Positions 17,504 to 26,753 of a stretch of DNA of 64,000 nucleotides are shown here, piece by piece. This stretch comes from Natronomonas salinimetallica (GTDB lineage Archaea; Halobacteriota; Halobacteria; Halobacteriales; Haloarculaceae), in assembly GCF_013839515.1 (NCBI RefSeq), contig NZ_JACDNQ010000003.1, forward strand, positions 177,102 through 241,101, given 5' to 3'. The notes below the pieces were generated by a model. That model saw only the letters and a list, made by a program, of their open reading frames with translations. It did not search any database and was not told where the DNA came from. The translations under genes and the position numbers were made by a program. Numbering within the stretch: the first letter of the stretch is position 1; each line of letters opens with the position of its first letter.

Positions 17504-18805
17504 GTGTCCCTCCGCTCGCTCTCCGCGACCAGGCGTGCCCTCCTCGGTGGCTGTGCGGCCGGCATCGCCGGGATGGCCGGGTGTAGCGGCCTCGCCTCCG
17601 ATTCCGCCCTGTCCGTCCCATCCCCTCCCGTCGTCCCGACCGAGTGGCCCCACCGGTTTCGCGACCTCGGCAACACCAACGCGGCACCCGACGGCCCCGC
17701 CCCGCTCGAGGAACGGTGGCGAGTGCGCGTCGAGGGACGGCTCGCCCGACCGCTCGTCGCCGACGGCACGATCCTCGTGGCGGCGACCGACGATTCGGGG
17801 CCGTTTCGGTCCCGCGTCCTCGCGTACGACGCCGATACCGGCGACCGACGCTGGGCGTTCGAGCCGCCGGGCGTGCGCCGGTGTCGCCTCGCGTCGGCCG
17901 TCGGCGACCGGACGTACGTGGTCGCCGAACGGGTCGAAGACTGCGACGGACAGCGGCTCTACGCTGCCGATCGTGACGCCGTCGCGTGGACGTTCGAGGC
18001 GGATCGGATCACGGCCGTCGTTGCCGCGGGATCGACGGTGCTCGTCTCTGTCCGCCATGGCTCCGTCGTCGCGCTCGACGCCGACGACGGTGGGACGCTC
18101 GCCCGCCTCCATCCGGCCGGGTGGCCGGGCGGGCGTCGGCTCTCTCAGTCGACGCCGACCGCCCGTCCGGCCGTCCACGACGGAACGGCCTTCGTGTCCT
18201 TCGCGCGCGACGACGCCGACGCCGAGGGGAGCTACACCGACGACCGGGTCGTCGCCTTCGACGACGGCGGCGTCGCCTGGCGGACGCGGATCGAGGGCGT
18301 GCGTTTTCTCGACTCGGTGACGGCCGTCGACGGGACGGTGTACGTCCCGACGACCGATCGACGCGACGCCGGCACCGACCGACCGACCGGGAGCCTCGTC
18401 GCACTCGATGCGTCGACCGGGGAGCGTCGCTGGGCGTACTCGGCGGAACGCGGACTGACCTCGCCCGTCGCCGCGCGGGCCGATACAGTCGTCGTCGCGG
18501 GGGGACGCGTCGCCGCCCTCGACCCCGACTCGGGCGACCCGCACTGGGAGCGAAGCGGCCTCTTCGGCCCGCCGGTCGTCGCCGGCGACCGGGCCTACGG
18601 CCGCCGGACCGACGGCGAGTTCGTCGACACGGTCGTCGCGGTCGACCTCGAAACCGGCGACACCGTCGGTACTCACAGCTTCGAGTACCAACTCAATCGG
18701 GCACCGGTGTTCGCCGGCGGGCGGGCCATCGTCCGGACGCTCGAGTACGAGGACACGGACAGCGGCTCCGGGCACGTCGCCGACCGGCTCCACGCGCTCC
18801 GGTGA
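17504..18805 (+). CDS. PQQ-like beta-propeller lipoprotein
   Basis: A 433-residue exported protein. The N-terminus (TRRALLGGCAAGIAGMAGCSG) combines a Tat-type twin arginine with a lipobox ending at the Cys of AGCSG, so it should be anchored outside the cell. The mature part has repeated propeller blades with the PQQ-repeat pattern (VLAYDADTGDRRWAF, VALDASTGERRWAY, VAALDPDSGDPHWE). Such proteins may be structural or BamB-like; enzymatic PQQ use is not shown. The GTG start is supported by ACTATAC at -27. The 303 bases between the permease start at 17200 and this start hold divergent promoters, including a TATATCC-like box for the permease. Confidence 0.8.
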   Translation: MSLRSLSATRRALLGGCAAGIAGMAGCSGLASDSALSVPSPPVVPTEWPHRFRDLGNTNAAPDGPAPLEERWRVRVEGRLARPLVADGTILVAATDDSGPFRSRVLAYDADTGDRRWAFEPPGVRRCRLASAVGDRTYVVAERVEDCDGQRLYAADRDAVAWTFEADRITAVVAAGSTVLVSVRHGSVVALDADDGGTLARLHPAGWPGGRRLSQSTPTARPAVHDGTAFVSFARDDADAEGSYTDDRVVAFDDGGVAWRTRIEGVRFLDSVTAVDGTVYVPTTDRRDAGTDRPTGSLVALDASTGERRWAYSAERGLTSPVAARADTVVVAGGRVAALDPDSGDPHWERSGLFGPPVVAGDRAYGRRTDGEFVDTVVAVDLETGDTVGTHSFEYQLNRAPVFAGGRAIVRTLEYEDTDSGSGHVADRLHALR

Positions 18806-18965
18806 TCGGGGAGCCGGTGATCGACGGCCGGCGAGCCGACGGCTACGGAATCGTGAGTGCGAAAACGAAAATCACCGCCCAGATCACGACCGCCGTGATA
18901 TCGGGGCGTCGATCGCGTTATGTTATTGTGTCAGTTCGGAGTTTCCGATCAGTCGCGAAGACCGA

Positions 18966-19160
18966 TCAGTTACGAACGACGTTCGACGCACGGGGGCCCT
19001 TGGGGGCGTCCTCGATGTCGAAATCGATGTCCTGTCCTTCCTCGAGATCCGGGCCGTCGACGTCCTCCATGTGGAAAAACACGTCCTCGTCCGAGTCGTC
19101 AGTCGAGATGAAACCGTAGCCGCCAGTGTCGTTGAAGAAATCAACCTTACCGTTTGCCAT
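18966..19160 (-). CDS. cspA: Cold shock protein
   Basis: A 64-residue single cold-shock domain with RNP1 (GGYGFIST) and RNP2 (EDVFFHMED). It is expected to bind single-stranded RNA or DNA. The ATG at 19160 gives the standard family N-terminus (MANGKVDFFN). The 160 bases between it and the PQQ gene hold no gene that I can support. Confidence 0.93.
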   Translation of the reverse strand: MANGKVDFFNDTGGYGFISTDDSDEDVFFHMEDVDGPDLEEGQDIDFDIEDAPKGPRASNVVRN

Positions 19161-19316
19161 TACAAACAAACGTACAGTCGTGGCGGGCATAAGCGTTCCG
19201 AGAGCCGAGATAGCACGACCCGTCGACCCGTGTTGGACGCGTCGCCGCCGCGGCGAGGTGCCCACGTCGGGCGTATTCGGCGGCAATCGCTCCCTGACTC
19301 CCTTATCGTGTCCCGT

Positions 19317-20105
19317 CTACGCGTCCAGTTCGGCGCGTTCGAGCGCGTCGGCCGCACCGAGGTCCTCGTGGACGACCAAGGCGACGGCGCGGGCTATCCG
19401 TTCGGGATCGTCGTGTTGGAAGATCGTCCGTCCCATCGAGACGCCGGCCCCGCCGGCGTCCATCGCTCCCCGGACGTCCCGCAGCGATTCGAGGTCGCCG
19501 TCGGGCGACCCACCGGCGATGAGCACCGGACAGCGCGTCGACTCACAGACGTGCTCGAAACTCCCCGCGTCGCCGCTGTAGCCCGTCTTGATGAGGTCCG
19601 CACCGAGCTCCTCCCCGAGTCGAACCGCGTGGCCGAGCGCCTCGGGGTCGTCGCCCTCGGTGTCCGGGCCGCGGGCGTAGGTCATCGCGAGCACGGGGAG
19701 GCCGTACTCGGCGGCCTCGTCCGTGAGCCGACCGAGCCCTTCGATCTGTTCGCGTTCGTACGTCGAGCCGACGTTGATGTGAAAGGAGACGGCGTCCGCG
19801 CCGGCCCGCAGCGCGGCCTCGACCGAGCCGGTTTTCCGCTTGTCGTTCTCGTCGGGGCCGATCGCGGTCGAGCCGTTGAGGTGGGCGATATAGCCCGCGC
19901 CGTTTTTGTTGTCGTGGACGCGGCTCGCGATGCCCTTCTGGGTGAGCACCGAATCCGCGCCGCCGCGCGTGACGGCGTCGATCGTCGATTCGATGTCCTT
20001 GAGCCCGTTGACCGCCCCGAGTGTGAGTCCGTGATCCATCGGTACGACGACGTAGCGCCCGTCGGTGCCGATCCGCTGTAGGCGGGCAGTGATCCCTGGT
20101 GTCAT
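19317..20105 (-). CDS. aroA': 2-amino-3,7-dideoxy-D-threo-hept-6-ulosonate synthase
   Basis: A 262-residue class I aldolase-like enzyme (ADH synthase) that begins the archaeal shikimate route from 6-deoxy-5-ketofructose 1-phosphate and aspartate semialdehyde. Family features are VVVPMDHGLTLGAVNGL near the N-terminus, GADAVSFHINVGS, LIKTGYSGD (Schiff-base Lys) and GVSMGRTIFQ near the C-terminus. It lies 26 bases downstream of trpA on the same strand and is probably the last gene of the trpCBA operon. That links the supply of chorismate precursors to tryptophan synthesis. Confidence 0.92.
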   Translation of the reverse strand: MTPGITARLQRIGTDGRYVVVPMDHGLTLGAVNGLKDIESTIDAVTRGGADSVLTQKGIASRVHDNKNGAGYIAHLNGSTAIGPDENDKRKTGSVEAALRAGADAVSFHINVGSTYEREQIEGLGRLTDEAAEYGLPVLAMTYARGPDTEGDDPEALGHAVRLGEELGADLIKTGYSGDAGSFEHVCESTRCPVLIAGGSPDGDLESLRDVRGAMDAGGAGVSMGRTIFQHDDPERIARAVALVVHEDLGAADALERAELDA

Positions 20106-20131
20106 GGTGTCTGTGAGTGTGTGAGGTTACT

Positions 20132-21208
20132 TCAAGTTCGTTCCGGTCGCGGACGGCGTTGCCCGCCTTCGATCGCCCCGGCTTTCAGTTCGCGCGCGAG
20201 CGACTCGATTCTCTCCGCGACCGCCGCCGTCGAGTCGTCGGTTTCGTGGCCCTCGGCGATGATCTCGATCAGGGCGGAACCGACGATGACGCCGTCAGCA
20301 CCGGCCTCGACGACCGATGCGGCGTGTTCGCCCGTCGAAATACCGAAGCCGACCGCCTTCGGGACGTCGTACTCCTCGAGTCGGGCGAGCGTCTCCTCGG
20401 TGTGGTCCGACAACGACTCGCGCGCGCCGGTGACGCCGAGGCGCGCCTGGACGTACACGTAGCCCGACACCCGCTCCATGATTCGGTCGAGGCGATCGCC
20501 GGCCGTCGTCGGCGCGACGATGAAGATCAGATCGAGCCCGAACTCGTCGCAGGCCTCCCGGAGTAAGTCCGCCTCCTCGGCGGGCAGGTCGGGCACGACG
20601 ACCCCCTCGATACCGACCTCGGCGGCCCGTTCGACGAACGAGCGGACCGGTTCGTCGCCGTACTGGTAGATGAGGTTGTAGTACGTCATACACACGAGCG
20701 GCACGTCGACGTCGAGGGCGGCGACGAACTCGAAGAACCGCTCAGGCGTCATTCCCCCCTCGAGCGAGCGGACGACCGCCTGCTGGATTGTCGGCCCCTC
20801 CGCGATCGGTTCCGAGAACGGCAGCCCCAACTCGATCACGTCCGCCCCGCCCGCCGCGAGCGCTTCGACGTACTCGAGTGAGGACTCGAAATCCGGGTCC
20901 CCGGCGGCGAGATACGGCACGAACGCCGGTTCCTCGAAGGCGTCTCCGAGGGACGAAGGCTCCGTTCGGCCATTCCGAGGATCTCGCTTCGCTCGATCCT
21001 CGCCCGCCTCACGGTCCGCTTTGCTCCCCGTTCGGCCATTCCGAGGGTCTCGCTTCGCTCGATCCTCGCCCGCCTCACGGTCCGCTGTGCTCCCCGTTCG
21101 GCCATTCCGAGGGTCTCGCTTCGCTCGATCCTCGCCCGCCTCACGGTCCGCTTTGCTCCCCGTTCGGCCATTCCGAGGGTCTCGCTTCGCTCGATCCTCG
21201 CCCGTCAT
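20132..21208 (-). CDS. trpA: Tryptophan synthase alpha chain with repeat-expanded N-terminus
   Basis: The alpha subunit cleaves indole-3-glycerol phosphate to indole and glyceraldehyde 3-phosphate. The catalytic core begins at about residue 85 ([13 protein letters not shown], with [13 protein letters not shown] carrying the catalytic Glu, and GVTGARESL) and is of usual length. The ATG at 21208 overlaps the trpB stop as ATGA, so translation starts there. That makes a protein of 358 residues with about 80 extra N-terminal residues. Most of the extra sequence is a 22-residue unit ([17 protein letters not shown]...) repeated 3.7 times, basic and probably disordered. A start after the repeats cannot be excluded, but no good start codon is present there. 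Confidence 0.88.
   Translation of the reverse strand: MTGEDRAKRDPRNGRTGSKADREAGEDRAKRDPRNGRTGSTADREAGEDRAKRDPRNGRTGSKADREAGEDRAKRDPRNGRTEPSSLGDAFEEPAFVPYLAAGDPDFESSLEYVEALAAGGADVIELGLPFSEPIAEGPTIQQAVVRSLEGGMTPERFFEFVAALDVDVPLVCMTYYNLIYQYGDEPVRSFVERAAEVGIEGVVVPDLPAEEADLLREACDEFGLDLIFIVAPTTAGDRLDRIMERVSGYVYVQARLGVTGARESLSDHTEETLARLEEYDVPKAVGFGISTGEHAASVVEAGADGVIVGSALIEIIAEGHETDDSTAAVAERIESLARELKAGAIEGGQRRPRPERT
20963..21205. repeat. 66-bp tandem repeat at the 5' end of trpA
   Basis: Units start at 20963, 21029, 21095 and 21161 with an exact 66-bp period and only a few mismatches. The fourth copy is truncated by the trpA start codon. Each unit contains the inverted pair CGAGCGAAGCGAG. The period is 22 codons, so the trpA frame stays open on every copy; other frames are also open across the array. 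Confidence 0.95.
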
Positions 21209-22458
21209 TCGAACACCTCCATATCCGGAGCGTTCTCCAGTTCGCGCGCTTCGGTCTCCTCGATTGCGGCTTCGAGGTCCTTGTCGCCGCGCCCGGAGAC
21301 GTTGACGACGACCGGCTCCTCGAACTCGACGGAGCCGTCGCCGTCCGGCCCGAGGGTCGTCTCGAGGAAGCCGAACGCGTGGGCCGTCTCCAGGGCGGGA
21401 ATGATCCCCTCGTCCTGCGAGAGGCGGTGGAACGCCTCCAGGGCGTCGTCGTCGCCGACGTCGACAGGCGTGACACGTTCCTCGTCGACGAGGTGAGACA
21501 GCTGGGGGCCGACGCCGGAGTAATCGAGCCCCGAGGAGACGCTGTGGGACTCCATGATCTGGCCGTGGCGGTCCTGCAGGAGTTTCGTCCGCGCGCCGTG
21601 TAACACTCCCTCCTCGCCGGTCGAGAGCGACGCCGAGTGGGGGGCAACGCCCGCCTCCTCGTCGACGGTCAACGAGGAGCCGCCGGCCTCGACGGCGTAC
21701 AGGTCCACGTCGTCCTCGCCGAGGAACTCGGCGAACGCGCCCATCGTGTTGGAGCCGCCGCCCGCACACGCGACGACCGACCCCGGCAGACAGCCGAGTT
21801 TCGCCGCCGTCTGGGATCTGATCTCCTCGGAGATTACGGCGTGGAAATCCCGGACCATCGCCGGGAACGGCGCGGGGCCGACGACCGAGCCGATGACGTA
21901 ATGCGTGGTCTCGACGGTCGTCGCCCAATCGCGCATCGTCTCGCTGATCGCCTCTTTGAGCGTCCCACGGCCGATATCGACCGGATTGACCTCCGCGCCG
22001 TTGAGCCGCATTCGGAATACATTGGGGCGCTGACGGTTGATGTCGCGGCGGCCCATGTATATCTCACAGGGCATATCGAGGTGAGCGGCGGCCATCGCCG
22101 TCGCGGTACCGTGTTGGCCCGCGCCGGTCTCGGCGATGATCCGCTCTTTGCCCATGTACTTCGCCAACAGGACCTGCCCGAGGGCGTTGTTGAGTTTGTG
22201 TGCGCCGCCGTGGAGCAGATCCTCGCGTTTGAGGTACACATCGACGCCGTAGCGCGACGAGAGCTGTTCGGCGCGTTGTAACGGCGTCGGGCGGCCGCCG
22301 AAGTCCTCGATCCGTTCGCTGAACTCGTCCATAAAGCCCGCCTCGTTGTTCAGGACGTACCGTCGGTACGCGTCCGTCAGTTCCTCGATGGCGGGCATCA
22401 ACGCCTCGGGGACGTACTGGCCGCCGTATTCGCCGAATTTGGTGTCGGGTTGGGACAT
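21205..22458 (-). CDS. trpB: Tryptophan synthase beta chain
   Basis: A 417-residue TrpB1-type subunit that joins indole and serine using PLP. The PLP Lys is in [18 protein letters not shown], the phosphate loop is [10 protein letters not shown], and [12 protein letters not shown] is the indole-site segment. It starts 6 bases after the trpC stop and overlaps trpA by four bases (ATGA). It is the middle gene of trpCBA. Confidence 0.95.
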   Translation of the reverse strand: MSQPDTKFGEYGGQYVPEALMPAIEELTDAYRRYVLNNEAGFMDEFSERIEDFGGRPTPLQRAEQLSSRYGVDVYLKREDLLHGGAHKLNNALGQVLLAKYMGKERIIAETGAGQHGTATAMAAAHLDMPCEIYMGRRDINRQRPNVFRMRLNGAEVNPVDIGRGTLKEAISETMRDWATTVETTHYVIGSVVGPAPFPAMVRDFHAVISEEIRSQTAAKLGCLPGSVVACAGGGSNTMGAFAEFLGEDDVDLYAVEAGGSSLTVDEEAGVAPHSASLSTGEEGVLHGARTKLLQDRHGQIMESHSVSSGLDYSGVGPQLSHLVDEERVTPVDVGDDDALEAFHRLSQDEGIIPALETAHAFGFLETTLGPDGDGSVEFEEPVVVNVSGRGDKDLEAAIEETEARELENAPDMEVFE

Positions 22459-22464
22459 CGTGAG

Positions 22465-23241
22465 TCACTCCGTTGAGCCGCTCGTGAGCCGCTCGGTGTT
22501 CGCCCGCACGTCGCCGTCCATGATCGCGGAGCCGACGAGCACGGCGTCGGCCCCGGCCGCCCGCATCCGGGAGACGTCTTCGCGCGACCGTACGCCGCTT
22601 TCGGCTATCAGGGTGACGTTCTCGCGGGCCGTTGCCGGGACCGCCTCGACGACGCGCTCGAACGTCCCGACGTCGACGTCCAGTTTCGCCAGATCGCGGT
22701 TGTTCACGCCGATGATCTCCGCGCCCGCCTCGAGTGCCGCCTCGAACTCCGAGACGGTGTGGGTCTCGACGAGGACCTGAAAGCCGCGCTCGCGGGCGGC
22801 GGCGAGCAATCCCTCGAGATCGTCGACGAACCGGGCGATGAGCAACACGAGGTCGGCCTCGACGACGTCGAGGTGGGCCTCCCGCAGCAGGAAGTCCTTC
22901 CGGAGGACGGGGACGTCGACGGCCGCCCGGACCGCCTCGAGCGTTTCCGCCGAGCCACCGAAGTGCTCCGGTTCGGTCAGCACGGACAGCGCCGCAGCAC
23001 CGCCCTCGACCATCGATTCGGCGAGTTCGACCGGGTCGTCGGTTCGTTCGCCTTCGGTAGTCGGACTGGTCGGCTTCACCTCGGCGATGATCGGTGCGCG
23101 TCCGTCGGCCTCGGCCGCCGAAATCGATGCTGATAACGGCCGCGGAGTCACGTCGAGGCGCTCCTCGCCGCCCGTCCGCTCCGCTGCGGCGTCGAGGATC
23201 GACCGGACCGCCGGGGCCAGCTCCGTTCTGGTGTCCATCAT
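22465..23241 (-). CDS. trpC: Indole-3-glycerol-phosphate synthase
   Basis: A 258-residue TIM barrel that closes the ring of CdRP to form indole-3-glycerol phosphate. It contains [12 protein letters not shown] (catalytic Lys), [20 protein letters not shown] and [13 protein letters not shown], all characteristic of the family. ATG codons at 23241 and 23238 are both possible starts. It is the first gene of the operon. A CCTTTTGTG element about 35 bases upstream and a TGTACA palindrome at the start region are possible control sites. trpD, trpE, trpG and trpF are not in the window. Confidence 0.93.
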   Translation of the reverse strand: MMDTRTELAPAVRSILDAAAERTGGEERLDVTPRPLSASISAAEADGRAPIIAEVKPTSPTTEGERTDDPVELAESMVEGGAAALSVLTEPEHFGGSAETLEAVRAAVDVPVLRKDFLLREAHLDVVEADLVLLIARFVDDLEGLLAAARERGFQVLVETHTVSEFEAALEAGAEIIGVNNRDLAKLDVDVGTFERVVEAVPATARENVTLIAESGVRSREDVSRMRAAGADAVLVGSAIMDGDVRANTERLTSGSTE

Positions 23242-23305
23242 TGTACATTAACGGACGTATCTGCACAAAAGGGTTGCGTCTCGGTCCCACGGTAGGCCCA
23301 CAGCG

Positions 23306-23355
23306 GTCGGGATTTGGTTGATGTTCGGCAGTCGGGATTTGGTTGATGTTCGGCA
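23306..23355. repeat. 25-bp direct repeat, two copies
   Basis: Two adjacent identical 25-base units (GTCGGGATTTGGTTGATGTT...) lie at 23306-23330 and 23331-23355, in the 307-base region between the trpC start and the etfA end. Confidence 0.9.
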
Positions 23356-23443
23356 GTCGAGAGACGGTACCCGACCATCCGACCAGACCCGTACTGTCGG
23401 CGGTATCAGACGGGGGAGCCGTCGATCACCCTGGGTCGAAAAC

Positions 23444-23531
23444 GATCCGTTGACCGCCCAAAAATGGTCAGTTGACCGCCCAAAAATGGTCAGTTGACCG
23501 CCCGAAAACGATCCGTTGACTGCCCGAAAAC
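23444..23531. repeat. 22-bp tandem repeat, four copies
   Basis: Four 22-base units of the form GRTCMGTTGACYGCCCRAAAAY start at 23444, 23466, 23488 and 23510. They end 17 bases from the etfA stop codon. The 307-base gap contains these repeats and the 25-bp repeat, with no gene. Confidence 0.9.
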
Positions 23532-23548
23532 AGCGACACCGATCCGTA

Positions 23549-24517
23549 TCAGACGTCGGGGGCCTCGCCGCCGAACTCCGCGATCAGTTCCGGTACGACC
23601 TCGAAGAGGTCGTCAGCGATCCCGTAGTCCGCGATATCGTAGATCGGCGCGTTCGGATCGGAGTTGATCGCGACGATGGTGTCCGCGCCCTTCATGCCGG
23701 CGACGTGCTGGACCGCTCCGGAGATCCCGACCGCGATATAGACGTCGGGCGTAACGACTTTGCCGGACTGGCCGACTTGGCGATTCTGCGGCAGCCAGCC
23801 GTTGTCGACGATCGGCCGCGACGACGACAGCGTCGCGCCCAGGACGTCGGCGAGCTCCTCGACGAGCGGGATGTTCTCTTCCTCTTCGATCCCGCGGCCG
23901 ACCGAAACCAGCACGTCCGCGTCGGTGATGTCGACGTCGCCGCCACCGACCTCCTCGAAGCCGTTGACCGTCGAGCCGAGGGACGCCTCGTCGACGTCGA
24001 CCTCGAACGCCTCGATCGTCGCATCGCCGGCCGCCCCGGCCGCCGGCCACTCGGCGGGTCGGATCGTCAGCGCGTAGCGGTCCGCGTCGATACTGTAGGT
24101 CGTCTCGACCTTTCCGCCGTACTGTTCGCGCGTGACCTCGATCGAATCGCCGCCCCCGAGGGCGATGACGTCCGTCACAAGCGGGAGGTCCAACGACCCC
24201 GCGACCGCGGGCGCGTAGTCGAGTCCATTCACCGAATTCGGCAACAAAAGCGCCGTCGGATCGACGTCGGCGTACAGCTGTTCGATCGACTGCGTGTAGA
24301 CGCCGTGATTGAACTCCTCGCCCTCCGCGATCGTGTACACCGTGTCGACGCCCTCGCGGTTCAGTTCGTCGGCGAAGCCCTCGACGTCGCCGCCGATGAC
24401 GGCGACCGCGAGGTCGGTTTCGAGTTCCCCGGCGAGTTCCCGGCCGGCGCTTACGAGTTCGAAGGAGACGTCCCGGAGATCACCGCGGCGGTGTTCGGCG
24501 ACGGCGAGTACCGTCAT
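23549..24517 (-). CDS. etfA: Electron transfer flavoprotein alpha subunit
   Basis: A 322-residue EtfA/FixB. The C-terminal FAD domain shows [37 protein letters not shown] and [18 protein letters not shown], all diagnostic. With EtfB it passes electrons from acyl-CoA and other dehydrogenases to the quinone pool. It overlaps etfB by four bases (ATGA). Confidence 0.95.
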   Translation of the reverse strand: MTVLAVAEHRRGDLRDVSFELVSAGRELAGELETDLAVAVIGGDVEGFADELNREGVDTVYTIAEGEEFNHGVYTQSIEQLYADVDPTALLLPNSVNGLDYAPAVAGSLDLPLVTDVIALGGGDSIEVTREQYGGKVETTYSIDADRYALTIRPAEWPAAGAAGDATIEAFEVDVDEASLGSTVNGFEEVGGGDVDITDADVLVSVGRGIEEEENIPLVEELADVLGATLSSSRPIVDNGWLPQNRQVGQSGKVVTPDVYIAVGISGAVQHVAGMKGADTIVAINSDPNAPIYDIADYGIADDLFEVVPELIAEFGGEAPDV

Positions 24518-25308
24518 CCCTCGACGACCCCCTTATCGCGAAGGAGCGCGGCCAGCTCACCCGCGGCCTCGTCCGCGCTACCGTCCCAGACGACGGCGTC
24601 GCTCTCGGATTCGGGTTCGTACATCGACGTCCGCTCGACGGCCGATTCGACGATCCCCTCGTCGAGGCCGACGTCCTCGAGGGAGTTGACGTCGAGGGGC
24701 TTTCGCTGGGCCTGCCGGATCCCCCGGAGGCTGGCGTAGCGGGGCTCGTTGATCCCCGTCTGGATGGTCAACACCGCGGGAAGGTCCACGTCGGTGAGCT
24801 CTTCGATGCCGCCCTCGAGTTCGCGGTGGACGGACGCGACCCCGGCCTCGGCGTCGAGGTCGAGGTCGTTGACGACGGCGGCCCACTCGAACCCGAGCCG
24901 TTCGGCGAGGGCGACGCCGGTCGCCCCGTTGGCGTCGTCGCCCGCCTGGACGCCGGAGAGGATCAGATCGGGCGACTCCTCCTCGGCGACGGCGGCGATG
25001 AGGTCGGCTTTGCTGTTGGGATCGAGGAACTGTACACCCTCGAGGGCGTCGTCCCACACCCGAACGGCCCGATCGGCCCCCTTCGCGAGGGCCATGCGAA
25101 CGGTCTCCTCGGCGCGTTCGGGACCCACGGTGACCGTGACGACCTCCACGTCGTCGCCCGCCTCGCTGATCTGTACGGCCTCCTCGACCGCGTAGTCGTC
25201 CCACTCGTTGAGATCGTATTCGAGGGCGCTCTCGTCGACGTCGAGTCCGGAAATCCCGAACTCGTCGTCGACCTCTGCTACCTCTTTGACAGTGACGAGT
25301 ACTTTCAT
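24514..25308 (-). CDS. etfB: Electron transfer flavoprotein beta subunit
   Basis: A 264-residue EtfB/FixA beginning MKVLVTVKEVAEVDDEF, with the AMP/FAD-domain segment DLILSGVQAGDDANGATG and the C-terminal LTIQTGINEPRYASLRG recognition-loop region. It is the first gene of etfBA. A TTTAATTAC element at about -30 and a near-palindrome AGCTA-N5-TAGCT (25314-25328) lie before the start and may be promoter and operator. Confidence 0.95.
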   Translation of the reverse strand: MKVLVTVKEVAEVDDEFGISGLDVDESALEYDLNEWDDYAVEEAVQISEAGDDVEVVTVTVGPERAEETVRMALAKGADRAVRVWDDALEGVQFLDPNSKADLIAAVAEEESPDLILSGVQAGDDANGATGVALAERLGFEWAAVVNDLDLDAEAGVASVHRELEGGIEELTDVDLPAVLTIQTGINEPRYASLRGIRQAQRKPLDVNSLEDVGLDEGIVESAVERTSMYEPESESDAVVWDGSADEAAGELAALLRDKGVVEG

Positions 25309-25457
25309 GACAGCTAGTCAGTAGCTATGACGACCGTTCGTAATTAAACGCTTCCGAATTGTACGCCGTTGGTCAAACCTTCGAATTCAATTAACGGTGT
25401 TCACCATCGGCGTAGCTGTTCGCGGTCCTCGCAGCCGACCGACCCCCGTGCGACCGG

Positions 25458-26600
25458 TCAGTTTTTGTCCCCGTCGAGCTCGCCGATCCCTTCCCCGGGA
25501 AGGCTGATGAGGTTCTCCCGGCCGATACGGAGCTTGTCGACCCGGTCGTCGTCGTCCATCGAAGAGAGCAACTGTGAGACCTTCGCGTTCGACCACCCGG
25601 TTTCCTTAACGATGTTCGCCTGCTTCATCCGCCCCCCGTTCCGCTCGAGGAGGTATTCGACCCGTTCCTCGTCGGAGAGCAACTCGGGATCCGGCTTTTC
25701 GCCCCCCTCGGAGCCATCCGGCGGCGTCTCGTCGTCCGCCGCCGCCCCGTCCGCTTCCGCCGACACCGGGGCCGCCGATCCGTCCGCCGGCCCCTCGGCC
25801 CCGCCGTTCCGGTCGGGCGTTTCGAGCGCGTCCGTCGACTCGCCCCGACGGCCGTCGCCGCGCCGCGTGAACAACAGGTACAGCCCGACGACGAGCGCCG
25901 CGCCGCTCAGAACCAACGCCCCGGTCACGAGCGTATTCGAGATCCCGTCAGTCGTCGGCCCGGTCGAGGACGGGTGGTAGACGATCGACATGTAGCCGGG
26001 GTCGAACGTCGCTGGGCCGTCCCATCGGAGGTCCCCGCCGTTGGCACCGATTGGCGAGGTCGTCGGCCCGCCGTAGCCGGGCGGGGCGAGGATCGTCAGC
26101 GACTGGTCCGCCCCGAGTCCCGGCAGCCACGTTCCGTCGGTGGTGTTGAACGCGTCGTCGACGTACAGCGTGTCGTCCTCGTCGACCCGCGCGAACGACT
26201 CCCAGGTGAACGCGACCCGAAGTACGCCGTACTGCGTGGTCTCGCCGTCCACAGTCCCGTTTCGGATCTCGCTGTCCCGGCGGACCGAGTCGATACTCAT
26301 CCGTCGACCGCTCGCGTCGGACGCCTCCTCGGCGGCCCGTCTGAACGCGTCCGCCCCGAGATCGAAGCCGTCCTCGCCCGCCTCGAACCGGCGGGCGAAC
26401 GCCTCGAACTCCTCGCGGTCGCGTTCGTCCTCCAAGGGTATCCGGAGCGTGACGTTCCACGCAGCGTCGCCGTCCGCCTGTAGTTGCGCCTCGAGGTGCG
26501 TTCCGTCGGCCTGGGGCTGTCCGGCGACGGGGGCCGCGCCGAGGGCCGGGGCACAGATGAGGAGGAGAGCACACAGCAGGGTGGGGACCCAACACCGCAT
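25458..26600 (-). CDS. Membrane-anchored wHTH protein with extracellular domain
   Basis: A 380-residue protein with a cleavable-looking signal peptide (residues 1-28), an extracellular beta-rich domain of about 190 residues and one membrane span near residues 225-248. An acidic Pro/Gly-rich linker and a C-terminal winged helix (RVEYLLERNGGRMKQANIVKETGWSNAKVSQLLSSM) follow. It matches a haloarchaeal family with an outer DUF7345-like domain and an inner DUF7343-like wHTH. This topology suggests transmembrane sensing linked to DNA binding. It is divergent from a secreted protein gene at 26754. Confidence 0.75.
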   Translation of the reverse strand: MRCWVPTLLCALLLICAPALGAAPVAGQPQADGTHLEAQLQADGDAAWNVTLRIPLEDERDREEFEAFARRFEAGEDGFDLGADAFRRAAEEASDASGRRMSIDSVRRDSEIRNGTVDGETTQYGVLRVAFTWESFARVDEDDTLYVDDAFNTTDGTWLPGLGADQSLTILAPPGYGGPTTSPIGANGGDLRWDGPATFDPGYMSIVYHPSSTGPTTDGISNTLVTGALVLSGAALVVGLYLLFTRRGDGRRGESTDALETPDRNGGAEGPADGSAAPVSAEADGAAADDETPPDGSEGGEKPDPELLSDEERVEYLLERNGGRMKQANIVKETGWSNAKVSQLLSSMDDDDRVDKLRIGRENLISLPGEGIGELDGDKN

Positions 26601-26722
26601 GGATGAACGATCGACACCCCCGAGCCAAAACGCTTTCCATCCCGAGATAAAACGTCTACGCCTCGGATAAACCGTCTCGACGCTTCTCGGTCGAGCGCTC
26701 GATACCGGCCCGTGACGGGCGG

Positions 26723-26730
26723 ATTTTTAT
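26723..26730 (+). promoter_or_regulatory. TATA-like box for the gene at 26754
   Basis: ATTTTTAT is centred about 27 bases before the chosen ATG and supports that start over an in-frame ATG at 26712. Confidence 0.5.
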
Positions 26731-26753
26731 CTCCCGGGAGCGACACCCCACGT

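Noticed and set aside
17201..18793. N-terminal extension of the first permease half gene
   Set aside because: The extension is antisense to the PQQ lipoprotein gene; only the part from the ATG at 17200 has membrane spans.
18835..18910. Minus-strand hydrophobic peptide frame ending ...FVFALTIP
   Set aside because: It reads like a short single-span peptide, but no ATG, GTG or TTG start follows the upstream stop at a sensible place.
20963..21205. Possible CRISPR array in trpA and the other repeat clusters
   Set aside because: The units are directly adjacent with no unique spacers, and no cas genes are present, so these are tandem repeats.
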